Shown here piece after piece: positions 16,231 to 25,126 of a stretch of 39,346 nucleotides of DNA (position 1 is the first letter of the stretch; every line of letters begins with the position of its first letter). The notes under the pieces are model-generated. The model saw nothing but the letters and a program-made list of their open reading frames with translations, did not search any database and had not been told where the DNA came from. This DNA comes from Gemmatimonadales bacterium. GTDB taxonomy: Bacteria > Gemmatimonadota > Gemmatimonadetes > Palauibacterales > Palauibacteraceae. The stretch lies in NCBI GenBank assembly GCA_030636765.1, contig DAOVWI010000004.1, positions 1 through 39,346 of the forward strand, read 5' to 3'. The position numbers were made by a program, and so were the translations under genes.

Positions 16231-16977
16231 ATGCCACTGACCCCGCGCCACGCGGCCGCCACCCACGTCGGCCGAGTTCGTCAGAGCAACGAAGACAGGT
16301 TCTACGCCGATGAGGGAGCCGGCATCTTCGTGGTGGCCGACGGAATGGGTGGCCACGCGGCCGGCGAGGTGGCGGCCGAGATCGCCTCGACCCTCATCGG
16401 CAAGAGGCTCTCCGCAGCGGCCGACACGAGCGAGATGGCCGAGCTCGCCACAGCGCTCGAGGCCGCGATCGCCGAGGCCGATCAGCGCATCCTGGACCGC
16501 GCTCGGGGCGATCCCGCTTGCTCCGGGATGGGCACGACCGTCACAGCCCTCTGCACACGGCCGGACTCGTACGTCGTCGGCCACGTCGGCGACAGCCGGG
16601 CCTACCGGCTCCGCGACGGAAGACTGGAACGGATCACTCGCGATCATACGCTGGTCCAGCAGGAGGTCGATCGAGGCACTCTTACCGACGAACAGGCGCG
16701 CACTCACCCGAGATCCAACATCCTCACGCGCGCCCTGGGCATCGCTGGAGGACTCGAGATCGACGTCTACCACGGCATCCTGGAGCCGGGCGACCGGATC
16801 CTCCTGGCGACGGACGGTCTCACGACGATGCTTCCCGATTCGGAGATCGCGGCCATTCTCGATTCGGCAGCGGATGCCGCAACGAGCGCCGAGATGCTGA
16901 TCGAGCGGGCCAACGCGAGCGGCGGGATCGACAACACGACGGTGATCGTGATCGATCTGCTCGAGCCTGCCTCGTAG
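16231..16977 (+). CDS. PP2C-family serine/threonine protein phosphatase
   Basis: 248 residues from ATG 16231; the frame remains open upstream to TTG 16186, but the family normally begins right at THVGRVRQSNEDRF. All PP2C metal-binding motifs are there: NEDRFY, VADGMGGHAAGE, GDSRAYRL, ATDGL and the final DNTTVIVID. It matches the compact bacterial Stp/PrpC type, which reverses Ser/Thr kinase phosphorylation in the cytoplasm. No kinase gene is adjacent. A sequence very like the inner part of the MITE terminal repeat lies between its stop and the convergent HD-domain gene. Confidence 0.93.
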   Translation: MPLTPRHAAATHVGRVRQSNEDRFYADEGAGIFVVADGMGGHAAGEVAAEIASTLIGKRLSAAADTSEMAELATALEAAIAEADQRILDRARGDPACSGMGTTVTALCTRPDSYVVGHVGDSRAYRLRDGRLERITRDHTLVQQEVDRGTLTDEQARTHPRSNILTRALGIAGGLEIDVYHGILEPGDRILLATDGLTTMLPDSEIAAILDSAADAATSAEMLIERANASGGIDNTTVIVIDLLEPAS

Positions 16978-16979
16978 CC

Positions 16980-16996
16980 GGTCGCTGAAGAACCCT
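16980..16996. repeat. Solo copy resembling the MITE terminal repeat
   Basis: GGTCGCTGAAGAACCCT differs from positions 11390-11405 of the MITE end (GGTCGCTGAAAACCCT) by one inserted base. It lies in a 21-bp gap between convergent genes. It may be a remnant end of a related element; at 17 bp, chance similarity is possible. Confidence 0.35.
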
Positions 16997-16998
16997 CA

Positions 16999-18363
16999 CT
17001 ACTCGGCCAAGCGCCCATACAACGACCGGCTATCGGCGAGCCGTGCCTCCACCTCGGACGCCGAGCCCTGGAGGAACTCCAGCAGTGGCCCCGGATCAAG
17101 AGATCGGCGCTCCCCCAGCACGAACACCCGGAACACGCGCGCCGCGTGGTGCAGCGACCGGCTCAGGCGCGGCAGATCGATCAACCCCGCCTCGCCCTCC
17201 GACGTGAGACGCTGCACGTCTCCACTTCTCCGGACCAGGAGGGTGTCCAGCTGCAGCATGCCCGGATAGCTGGGATAATCCACGAACACGCTGCCGGCCG
17301 GCAGACCCCACTCGTCGGCCAACCGATCCTCAAGCCGCCGCACCAGGTCCGTTCTCGGCTGAAGCCACCCACCGATCCCCGCCGGCAGCTCGTCGCCGAA
17401 CAGCTCGACGGAGCGCTTCGGCAGGCGCCGGTTCTCGAGACAGGCGACCAGCCGGCCCACGATGTCGGCGTCCGGCTCGCCCTTCCGGTCGGCCGCCCGC
17501 CGCGCGAGTAGCCCCAGCAGCTCCTCGTCGGTGCGCCCCGGGAGCTCCTGGGGTTCCACGAGAGCCGCATCGCCCGCCCGCTCGACCAGAGCCCGAAAGA
17601 CGGAGGAGGCCGCACGCACGCCGTGGTGCCAGTACACGTTCCGGAACATCTGGTACTTCGAGAAAAGGAGTGACTCGAGGGCGCTGAGGCCCTTCTCCGA
17701 GACCGCGATCTCCAGCGAGCTCCCCCTCTCCTGCCGGGCCAGAGTGAGGGCCTCGAGCAGCCGGTCCACGTCCACGGCTCCGTACGGCACGCCGCAGAAG
17801 AAGCTGTCCCGCCTCAGATAGTCGACCTTGTCGAGATCCAGGGGGCCGGCGATCAGCCCCTGCAGGGGGTGGCGGGACCGCCCCTGGATGAGCTCGGCGA
17901 TCATCTCGGGCGCTTCCTCGTCGACGCGCCGCAGCGCGTTCCTGATCGAGTCGGCTTGCAGGAACCTCGACGCCATCTCCTCGTGGTGGCCCGGGATCGA
18001 GCCCGGGCCCACCTCCTCCATCGTGTGCGAGAAGGCGTAGTGCCCCACATCGTGGAGAAGGGCAGCGAGAAGGACGATCGGCAGCTGTCCGCGCGCCTCC
18101 GAGCTGATCCGCTCCAGCGCACCGCTCCAGCGCAGGCTGGCGATGGCGCGGCCGGTAAGCCCGTACACGCCGATCGCGTGGTTGAAGCGCGTGTGGACCG
18201 CGCCCGGATACACCAGATGCGCGAAGCCCAGCTGCTTGACCCGCCTCAGCCGCTGGAAATCCGGGGTGTCGACGACCTCGGCGGCCACAGCGTCGAGCCG
18301 GACGTTGTTCCAGACCGGATCCCGGACCGTGCGACCATGTCCGTCGTTCGATGATTGCACCAT
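16999..18363 (-). CDS. HD-domain phosphohydrolase (dGTPase/SAMHD1-like)
   Basis: 454 residues. The N-terminal half is the HD superfamily domain: RLRRVKQLGFAHLVYPGAVHTRFNHAIGV supplies the first His, ALLHDVGHYAFSHTMEE the HD pair, and GPLDLDKVDYLRRDSFFCGVPYGAVD the last Asp with the characteristic tail of YwfO/SAMHD1-like proteins. Relatives hydrolyse dNTPs or related nucleotides to nucleoside plus triphosphate, often with allosteric control. The C-terminal 200 residues are helical and family-typical. The start ATG has no ribosome site, and a good promoter ends just 9 nt before it, so the transcript may be leaderless. It is divergent from the RemA-like gene. Confidence 0.9.
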   Translation of the reverse strand: MVQSSNDGHGRTVRDPVWNNVRLDAVAAEVVDTPDFQRLRRVKQLGFAHLVYPGAVHTRFNHAIGVYGLTGRAIASLRWSGALERISSEARGQLPIVLLAALLHDVGHYAFSHTMEEVGPGSIPGHHEEMASRFLQADSIRNALRRVDEEAPEMIAELIQGRSRHPLQGLIAGPLDLDKVDYLRRDSFFCGVPYGAVDVDRLLEALTLARQERGSSLEIAVSEKGLSALESLLFSKYQMFRNVYWHHGVRAASSVFRALVERAGDAALVEPQELPGRTDEELLGLLARRAADRKGEPDADIVGRLVACLENRRLPKRSVELFGDELPAGIGGWLQPRTDLVRRLEDRLADEWGLPAGSVFVDYPSYPGMLQLDTLLVRRSGDVQRLTSEGEAGLIDLPRLSRSLHHAARVFRVFVLGERRSLDPGPLLEFLQGSASEVEARLADSRSLYGRLAE

Positions 18364-18372
18364 GTTGATCAG

Positions 18373-18401
18373 ATAATGCCCGGCCGATGGCCCGGCGGCA
18401 A
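18373..18401 (-). promoter_or_regulatory. Promoter of the HD-domain gene, likely leaderless
   Basis: -35 TTGCCG (18401-18396), 17-bp spacer, -10 CATTAT (18378-18373); each matches four of six consensus bases. Only 9 nt (CTGATCAAC) separate the -10 from the ATG at 18363, so transcription should start within about two bases of the initiation codon. Confidence 0.5.
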
Positions 18402-18438
18402 ACTCGGCTCATGGGCCTCCGGGGGCCGGGATCGCTGC

Positions 18439-18471
18439 TTGACACGTCCGGCGCCGCCCGTGATTTTGACC
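18439..18471 (+). promoter_or_regulatory. Candidate -35 elements upstream of the RemA-like gene
   Basis: A perfect TTGACA (18439-18444) is followed at 16 bp by a poor -10-like TGATTT (18461-18466). A second -35-like TTGACC begins at 18466 but has no convincing partner. The TTGACA match is the only strong element, so the call is tentative. Confidence 0.3.
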
Positions 18472-18521
18472 CGATCCAATCCCCTAACCACGGTTTATTT
18501 CTGGCCGTCTCTGGAGGAGCC

Positions 18522-18908
18522 TTGGAGATCAAGCCGGGTCGCATGATCCACCTCGGATACGGAAAGTACTGGCGATCGGAAGAGATCGTCGGGCTGCTCC
18601 CGATCGAGGACGGAAGGGGGCCGGGCCGCCGCACCGAGGTGTACGTGGCGACCCTGGAGGAGCCGGTGGTCGCCTCCCGCTCCGAACAGACGATCCTTCA
18701 GGACATGGCCAGCCTGCCCGAGGAGATCGCCAAAGCCACCGAGGCCCTCTCGGCCACCGAGGACCTCCTCGACGCCATGCAGGAGCTGTCGCCCGTGCTC
18801 CGTCGCATGCTGAAGAACGAGGAAAGCTTCGACGTCGAGTACTGGATCCGCCGTTTGGGCGCGCTCACCCAGCCGCCCGATGAGGAGGATCAGGAGGAGC
18901 TCTTCTAG
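18522..18908 (+). CDS. RemA/DUF370-like protein with acidic helical tail
   Basis: 128 residues from TTG 18522, which follows GGAGGAG closely (18513-18519); ATG 18544 (MIHLGYGKY) is the alternative. A longer open frame back to 18387 covers promoter-like DNA and is rejected. The N-terminal 60 residues (RMIHLGYGKYWRSEEIVGLLPIE, then GRRTEVYVATLEEPVVASRSEQTI) resemble RemA/DUF370, whose B. subtilis member is a DNA-binding regulator (INIGFGN and GRKTRAVI motifs in the same order). The C-terminal half is a predicted helical hairpin ending in PPDEEDQEELF, not found in standard RemA. A strong terminator follows. The RemA assignment is by motif memory only. Confidence 0.65.
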   Translation: MEIKPGRMIHLGYGKYWRSEEIVGLLPIEDGRGPGRRTEVYVATLEEPVVASRSEQTILQDMASLPEEIAKATEALSATEDLLDAMQELSPVLRRMLKNEESFDVEYWIRRLGALTQPPDEEDQEELF

Positions 18909-18919
18909 CAGGTCCGCTC

Positions 18920-18946
18920 GGCGGGCCGGCCGGCCCGCCACTTTTT
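18920..18946 (+). terminator. Rho-independent terminator after the RemA-like gene
   Basis: A perfect 20-nt palindrome (18920-18939; GGCGGGCC, loop GGCC, GGCCCGCC) is followed after AC by five T. It starts 11 nt after the stop codon and isolates the RemA-like gene from the outer-membrane protein gene. Confidence 0.85.
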
Positions 18947-18995
18947 GCAGGCGCCCGGGAACGCAGGCGCGACGCGGCTGGTATTCTCCACCACA

Positions 18996-21074
18996 ATGTC
19001 AGTGACGACGGGAGCGCTGCTGCTCCATCTGACCGCGGCCGCCCTCGCGCCCGCCTCGACCCTCTTCCCACAGGACACGCTCGCCGTGACCCGGGGGGCC
19101 GAAGCTGTGTTGTCCCCCGAGCCAGGGACCGCTCCGTCCGAGTGGAACGACGAGCGCGTTCTCCTGATCATCCAAGCGGCGATCGCCGCGCGACGCCATG
19201 CCTTCTCCGACAGCTCGCTGCTCAACTTCGAGGCGGACGCCGAGGGCTACATCTATCTGCTCACCGACATCGAGGGTCAGGAGCGCCTGATCCGGGCCGA
19301 TCAGGTGGCCCTGAGGATCGCCTGGCAGGCACCCGGGAATCTCACCCAGACGATCCTGGGACGCCGCTCCGACCGAAGGCTCCCGTCGAGGATCCGCTAC
19401 CACGTCGATCACCTTGCCGTGACCATCGACAACTTCGGCGACGTCATCCGGGTGGGAGAGGGAGACGAGGTCAGGGGCGTTTTGCACCCGGTCGCTCGCG
19501 CGGCTACACGCTTCTACGAGTACCGTTTGGCGGACTCGACCGAGATCCGCTTCCAGGGAGGCCGCGCTCGCATCTACGAGATCGAAGTGAGGCCGACCCG
19601 CTTCGACCGCTCCGGCATCATCGGGACGCTGTACATCGACCGGGATACATGGGCGGTCGCCCGCATGGCCTTCACCTTCACGCCCACATCCTACGTGGAT
19701 CCCCGCCTGACCGGGTTGGACATCGACATATCCAACGCGCTGTGGGAAGGGCGTTACTGGCTCCCGGTGCTGCAGATCGTCGATGTAAGACGAGCGTCAC
19801 GGTGGCTCAGCTTCCCGATCTCCGCCACGATCCGAACCGAGCACCACATCGGACCATACCGAATCAACGGCAATCTCACCGAGCCCGTGCCGAGGGGCGA
19901 GAAGATCAGCTCGGTCGCGAGGTCCGAGCTGGAGACCTACGACGAGTGGAGACGCGACCTGCTCGACGGCCCGCTGGGCGAGGCCGATACCGCGGCCATC
20001 GACATGGAAGAGATCCGCGCGAAGGCAAGAGAGATCGTGGGACGCCGGGTCGTCCCGACCGGTCGCCTCCGCGTGTGGATCGACGGCGTTTCGAGCCTGG
20101 CCCGCGGGAGGAGGGCCGAAGGGTTCCTGGCGGGAGCGGGCGGCGAGTACGCGCTCCCACGCGGCTCCGTGCGGGCGTGGGTGGGCTACCCGTTCGGTAC
20201 GGACGTGCCGGAGCTGCTGGTCGCCTTCGATCGCGACATCGGCTCGTCGCGACTGCGCGTCGAAGGATACAGCCAGCGCCTCACGGACGTGGGACCGTTT
20301 CAGGCCGCGGCCGGACTCGTCTCCTCCTTCTCGCTAGCCATCAAGGGTGAGGACTTCATGGACCCGTACTTCCGCGACGGCGTGAGGGCCACGCTGTTCT
20401 TCCCCCTGCTCGGCAACACGAGCTCCGTCTCGGCCGGCTGGGAGAACCAGGAGAGCGCGACGCTGGCGACGGGCGTGTCGGACGCGCGGCCGGTCCGGTC
20501 GATTCGAGACGGAGGCCTGGCGAGCGTCACCGTGCTGCTTCGGCCCCAACTCGGCGAGCTGCTCGGGGCCGGCTTGAGCGCGCGTTTCGAGGCGGAGGCG
20601 GGGGTTATCGATGACGGCTACGCTCGGTGGATCTTCGGCGTCGCTCTGGACGGCCAGAAGCCCGGAGCTCCATGGGCCTGGAAGGCCGAGGTCGGTGGTG
20701 CGCTCGCGGCAGGCACGCTTCCGGCGCAGCGGCTCGTGCTCCTCGGGGGTCGGCACACCGTCCCCGGCTACCCGTTTCGTCCCTGGGGCGGCGACCAGGG
20801 GTTCCTCGTGCGGCTCCTCGGCTCGCGGCAGGTGCTGGGCCGGTGGCTGAACGTCCGGGCGTTCGCCACGGCGGGGTGGGTGGGCGTCACCTCGGTCTCG
20901 GCCGAGGCCGCCGAGAGGTTCGGCGCCACGCGGAGCGACGGGCTTCGACCCTCGCTGGGCGTCGGCATCGGCTTCCTCAACGACGCGCTGCGGGTGGACG
21001 TGGGCCGGGGCCTGGACGACGGCGTGTGGGAGTGGATGATCTCGGTGAACCCGGACCTCTGGCCGATGCTGTAG
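18996..21074 (+). CDS. Outer-membrane beta-barrel protein (DUF5686-like)
   Basis: 692 residues from ATG 18996; an in-frame TTG at 18945 lies in the terminator and is rejected. A signal-peptide-like N-terminus (GALLLHLTAAALAPAS) precedes a periplasmic domain. At about 165-300, FYEYRLADSTEIRFQGGRARIYEIEVRPTR, GTLYIDRDTWAVARMAFTFTP and SFPISATIRTEH resemble the DUF5686 region of Bacteroidota outer-membrane proteins. The last 300 residues alternate as beta strands typical of a BamA/surface-antigen-type barrel (LLGGRHTVPGYPFRPWGGDQGF, LRPSLGVGIGFLNDALRVDVGRGL). Function is unknown. No ribosome site is visible; a TATTCT box lies 8 nt before the ATG, suggesting a leaderless message. Confidence 0.75.
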   Translation: MSVTTGALLLHLTAAALAPASTLFPQDTLAVTRGAEAVLSPEPGTAPSEWNDERVLLIIQAAIAARRHAFSDSSLLNFEADAEGYIYLLTDIEGQERLIRADQVALRIAWQAPGNLTQTILGRRSDRRLPSRIRYHVDHLAVTIDNFGDVIRVGEGDEVRGVLHPVARAATRFYEYRLADSTEIRFQGGRARIYEIEVRPTRFDRSGIIGTLYIDRDTWAVARMAFTFTPTSYVDPRLTGLDIDISNALWEGRYWLPVLQIVDVRRASRWLSFPISATIRTEHHIGPYRINGNLTEPVPRGEKISSVARSELETYDEWRRDLLDGPLGEADTAAIDMEEIRAKAREIVGRRVVPTGRLRVWIDGVSSLARGRRAEGFLAGAGGEYALPRGSVRAWVGYPFGTDVPELLVAFDRDIGSSRLRVEGYSQRLTDVGPFQAAAGLVSSFSLAIKGEDFMDPYFRDGVRATLFFPLLGNTSSVSAGWENQESATLATGVSDARPVRSIRDGGLASVTVLLRPQLGELLGAGLSARFEAEAGVIDDGYARWIFGVALDGQKPGAPWAWKAEVGGALAAGTLPAQRLVLLGGRHTVPGYPFRPWGGDQGFLVRLLGSRQVLGRWLNVRAFATAGWVGVTSVSAEAAERFGATRSDGLRPSLGVGIGFLNDALRVDVGRGLDDGVWEWMISVNPDLWPML

Positions 21075-21081
21075 GATCGGC

Positions 21082-21110
21082 TTGACGAGCGGCGGCCGCG
21101 ACCCTAGCGT
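21082..21110 (+). promoter_or_regulatory. trp operon promoter
   Basis: -35 TTGACG (21082-21087, five of six) and -10 TAGCGT (21105-21110, three of six) are spaced by exactly 17 bp. The -10 ends 7 nt before the trpL ATG, so transcription is predicted to start at or next to the A of the initiation codon. Confidence 0.65.
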
Positions 21111-21117
21111 CATTGCG

Positions 21118-21213
21118 ATGCAGAACCCGGTCCTACTTCTCGCCTCGAAAGCGCACACCAGCAGCTGGTGGTGGTGGTACTGCGCGCACGCGGAGGTGGA
21201 CGCTATCGGGTAG
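21118..21213 (+). CDS. trpL: trp leader peptide with four consecutive Trp codons
   Basis: A 31-codon ORF, ATG 21118 to TAG 21211-21213. It starts MQNPVLLLASK and contains TSSWWWWYCAH, with four TGG codons in a row at 21166-21177. Just downstream lie mutually exclusive hairpins and a terminator ahead of trpD, so this is a classical ribosome-mediated attenuator. When charged tRNA-Trp is scarce the ribosome stalls at the TGG run and leaves 21191-21199 free to form the antiterminator. When Trp is plentiful it reaches the stop and covers that segment. There is no ribosome site, and the promoter spacing predicts a leaderless mRNA, as known for Sinorhizobium meliloti trpL. The Trp run and terminator are seen directly; the mechanism is inferred. 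Confidence 0.92.
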   Translation: MQNPVLLLASKAHTSSWWWWYCAHAEVDAIG

Positions 21214-21247
21214 AACGCCTGACCCATGACCCTGCGACCCACCTCCG
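21191..21247 (+). promoter_or_regulatory. trp attenuator antiterminator
   Basis: Segment 2 CGGAGGTGG (21191-21199), inside the leader-peptide coding region 13 nt after the last Trp codon, is exactly complementary over 9 bp to segment 3 CCACCTCCG (21239-21247). Segment 3 is also the 5' arm of the terminator, so the two structures exclude each other. A segment 1 pairing with segment 2 is not obvious; TCCTACTTC (21131-21139) could pair imperfectly. Confidence 0.85.
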
Positions 21248-21270
21248 AGGGGCTGGAGGTGGGTTTTTTT
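21238..21270 (+). terminator. trp attenuator terminator
   Basis: CCCACCTCC (21238-21246), an 8-nt loop, and GGAGGTGGG (21255-21263) form a perfect 9-bp stem followed directly by seven T (21264-21270). It lies 24 nt after the trpL stop and 42 nt before trpD. Confidence 0.92.
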
Positions 21271-21311
21271 GTGCCCTCGCCGGCTCCTCCACGGTCGCGA
21301 TCGGAGCCAAT

Positions 21312-22376
21312 ATGAACGGCATGCCGCGCACGCTGGAACGCCTGACGAACGGTCATGATCTCACAGAGCAGGAGGCCGCCGACGTGCTCCTGGCGCTTAC
21401 CGCCTCAGGGGGCTCGCAGGCCCTATCGGGAGCCGTTCTGGCGGCTCTCGTGTCGAAAGGCGAGACCGCGGAGGAGATCCGCGGATTCGCGGGGGCTATG
21501 CGGCATCGAGCCATACGTGCCGACGTAGCGGACGGGCTGCCGGCGATCGACATCGTGGGCACGGGAGGCGACGGGTCCGGCAGCCTCAACCTCTCCACGG
21601 GCGCCGCACTGCTCACCGCGTCGTGCGGCCAACCGGTCATCAAGCACGGCAATCGATCCGTCTCGAGTCGCTCCGGCAGCGCCGACGTTCTGGAGGCACT
21701 GGGCCTGGCGCTGCCACACGACGAGAGATCGGCGGTCGAATGTCTCGAGCGCACCGGATTCACCTTCCTCTTCGCACCGTATTTTCACCCGGCCATGAGG
21801 GCGATGGTGCCGGTCCGCCAAGCGCTCGGAATCCGCACCGTGTTCAACATCCTGGGCCCTCTGACCAACCCCGCGGAACCGCCCTTCTACCTGATTGGAG
21901 CGTACGACCTGGACGTCGCCGCCCGCATGGCCGAGGCGCTGGCCGGCATGAAGATCGAGCGCGCGTTCGTCGTGCACGGAGCGTGCGGTTGGGACGAGGC
22001 GACACCCTTCGGCCCGTTTGAGCTCTTCGACGTGCGGCCGGGATCCGTTCGGCGGTTGGAGCGCGACCCGGCGGAGCACGGAGTCCCTCGCTGCCGGCCC
22101 TCCGACCTCATCGGCGGGGATCCGTTGGAGAACGCGCTTCGGCTGCGTGCGGCACTCGAGGGCGAGCGAGGGCCGCACCGCGATGCGCTCCAGCTGGGCG
22201 CGGCGCTGGCGCTGGAGATCACCGGAGGCGCCGGCACGCTGGACACCGGGCTGGGGATCGCAGCCGCGGCGATCGACGACGGCTCGGCCGCACAGCTTCT
22301 CGAGCGTCTGAGGACCTTCTCGCCCACCGGGGCGACCGACGTGGCCGAGGTGACCGGGGCGGCCAGGCATGTCTGA
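21312..22376 (+). CDS. trpD: Anthranilate phosphoribosyltransferase
   Basis: 354 residues from ATG 21312 (GGAG 5 nt upstream). The frame is open back to 21168, but that stretch is the leader/attenuator. TrpD transfers the phosphoribosyl group of PRPP to anthranilate, the second committed step of tryptophan synthesis. The PRPP-binding DIVGTGGDGSGSLNLSTG, the anthranilate-contacting KHGNRSVSSRSGSADVLEALG and the ILGPLTNP motif are all intact. It is the first structural gene after the attenuator; trpE and trpG are not in the window. Its stop overlaps the trpC start by 8 nt. Confidence 0.96.
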   Translation: MNGMPRTLERLTNGHDLTEQEAADVLLALTASGGSQALSGAVLAALVSKGETAEEIRGFAGAMRHRAIRADVADGLPAIDIVGTGGDGSGSLNLSTGAALLTASCGQPVIKHGNRSVSSRSGSADVLEALGLALPHDERSAVECLERTGFTFLFAPYFHPAMRAMVPVRQALGIRTVFNILGPLTNPAEPPFYLIGAYDLDVAARMAEALAGMKIERAFVVHGACGWDEATPFGPFELFDVRPGSVRRLERDPAEHGVPRCRPSDLIGGDPLENALRLRAALEGERGPHRDALQLGAALALEITGGAGTLDTGLGIAAAAIDDGSAAQLLERLRTFSPTGATDVAEVTGAARHV

Positions 22377-23208
22377 CTTCCTCGCCACCATGGCCAGGGA
22401 GAGCCGGTCGCGGGTCTCGGACGCCCGAAGGCGGGAGCCGGAAGGAGCTCTCCACTCCCGGGCGCTGGAGACGCCCCGGCCACCCCGGCTCCTGCTGGAT
22501 GCGGGCTTCGACGTGATCGCAGAGATCAAGCGGCGGGCCCCTTCGGCGGGATCGCTCAGCCCGAGCCCTCGCGCCGGGCTTGCGGCCGAGCGGGCCCGCG
22601 CGTACGCCCGTGGCGGAGCGGCTGCGATCTCCGTACTCACCGAGCCGAGCCGGTTCGGGGGAAGTCTCGCCGACCTCGAGGGGGCGGCGGGCGCCACGGG
22701 CGTGCCGGCCATGCGGAAGGACTTCCTGGTCGACCCGTACCAGCTGCTGGAGGCCCGCGCTGCCGGCGCCGGGGGCGCGCTGCTGATCGTCCGCCTTGTC
22801 GAGGACGCCGTGCTGGTCGAGATGCTGGAGGCGGCGGCCGGGCTAAGGCTTTTCGTCCTTCTCGAGTCGTTTGCCGAGCCGGATCTGGAGCGCATTGGCT
22901 TCCTCCTGCCCCGCGCCAAGGCCCTCGGCCTCGATGTGCTCATCGGCGTCAACGCGCGCGACCTCACGAGCCTGGAGGTCAACCCGACCCGGCTGGCCGA
23001 GCTGGCCGCCTCCCTTCCCTCCGGCATGCCGTGCGTCGCGGAAAGCGGCCTTACAACGCCCGGGGACATCCGTGGCGTGGCCTCCCGCGGCTACCGGTTG
23101 GCGCTCGTCGGAAGCGCGCTCATGCGGTCGGTGGACCCGTCCGGGCTCACGGCCGAACTGGTTGCGGCGGGTCGAGAGGAAGCGCTGAGGTCATGCGCGT
23201 CCGCGTGA
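22369..23208 (+). CDS. trpC: Indole-3-glycerol phosphate synthase
   Basis: 279 residues. It closes the ring of CdRP to give indole-3-glycerol phosphate. The barrel motifs are present: IAEIKRRAPSAGSL with the catalytic Lys, AISVLTEPSRFGGSL, MRKDFLVDPYQLLEARAAGA with the second Lys, LLES with the conserved Glu, GVNARDLTSLEVN, and CVAESGLTTPGDI followed by LVGSALMR for phosphate binding. The N-terminal 30 residues contain the usual substrate-closing segment. It overlaps trpD by 8 nt and trpF by 16 nt, so the operon is tightly coupled. Confidence 0.96.
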   Translation: MSDFLATMARESRSRVSDARRREPEGALHSRALETPRPPRLLLDAGFDVIAEIKRRAPSAGSLSPSPRAGLAAERARAYARGGAAAISVLTEPSRFGGSLADLEGAAGATGVPAMRKDFLVDPYQLLEARAAGAGGALLIVRLVEDAVLVEMLEAAAGLRLFVLLESFAEPDLERIGFLLPRAKALGLDVLIGVNARDLTSLEVNPTRLAELAASLPSGMPCVAESGLTTPGDIRGVASRGYRLALVGSALMRSVDPSGLTAELVAAGREEALRSCASA

Positions 23209-23875
23209 AGATCTGCGGGATCACGACGACCGAGGCGGCCGCGGCAGCGTCCGAGGCCGGCGCGGACGCGGTCGGGTACGTGTTCGCCGACTCGCCGCGC
23301 CGCGTGCGGATCGAGCAGGCCCTCGCGCTCTCCGACCGGCTCGGCGCCTTCGTCACGCGCGTGGCGGTCTTCCGGTATCCTGCACCCGACGAGGTAAGGG
23401 CCGTCGTCCGGGCGCTTCGTCCCGAGATGGTGCAGTCGGAGCCGGCGGGCGACCTGGCCGGAACGATGGCCGGCGCGAGCGAGCTCCTCGCGGTGTTCCA
23501 CGACACTCCGACCCTCGGATCGCGGGTCCGGGAGTACGTGGGTCGGTACCTGGAGCGGTGCAACGGTCGGCCGGCCATCCTGCTCGAGGCGCCGGGCCGG
23601 GGCGGGCGCGGCATCCGGCCTAGCTGGGATCGAGCCGCCGTCGTGGCGCGCGACGCACGGCTCGTCCTGGCCGGCGGCCTCACGCCGGAGAACGTGGCCG
23701 ATGCCATTCGCGCGGTCCGGCCGTACGCGGTGGACGTGAGCAGCGGCGTGGAAGGGAGGTCGGGGGTCAAGGACCCGGAGAGGATCGAAGCCTTCATGGC
23801 GGCGGTACGGCGAGCGGAGGCCGAGTTGAACGAAGCTTGGGCGAGCGCCGAGGAGCCCGCCTGCGGAGCATCGAG

Positions 23876-23879
<4 letters not shown>
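23193..23879 (+). CDS. trpF: Phosphoribosylanthranilate isomerase, divergent active site
   Basis: 228 residues from ATG 23193 (GAGG just upstream), overlapping trpC. Family features are KICGIT with the general-base Cys8, GADAVGYVFADSPRRV and the phosphate-binding LAGGLTPENVADAI and YAVDVSSGVEGRSGVKDPERI. Two usually invariant positions differ: the VQLHG motif reads VQSEP (about 80-84), and the general-acid Asp in the LLD(A/T)...GGTG segment is Glu132 (LLEAPGRGGRG). The enzyme may still work with Glu as acid or may be compensated. The last 20 residues form an extra polar tail. Position in the trp operon leaves no doubt about family membership. Confidence 0.9.

Positions 23880-25122
<1,243 letters not shown>

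Positions 25123-25126
<4 letters not shown>

Noticed and set aside
21166-21177. TGG repeats as a simple microsatellite
   Set aside because: They are in frame in a short ORF followed by antiterminator and terminator hairpins directly before trp genes, which explains them as regulatory Trp codons.
21168-21311. Upstream extension of trpD through the Trp codon run
   Set aside because: It would read the TGG run in another frame as Val and translate the attenuator hairpin; ATG 21312 has a ribosome site and matches the family start.
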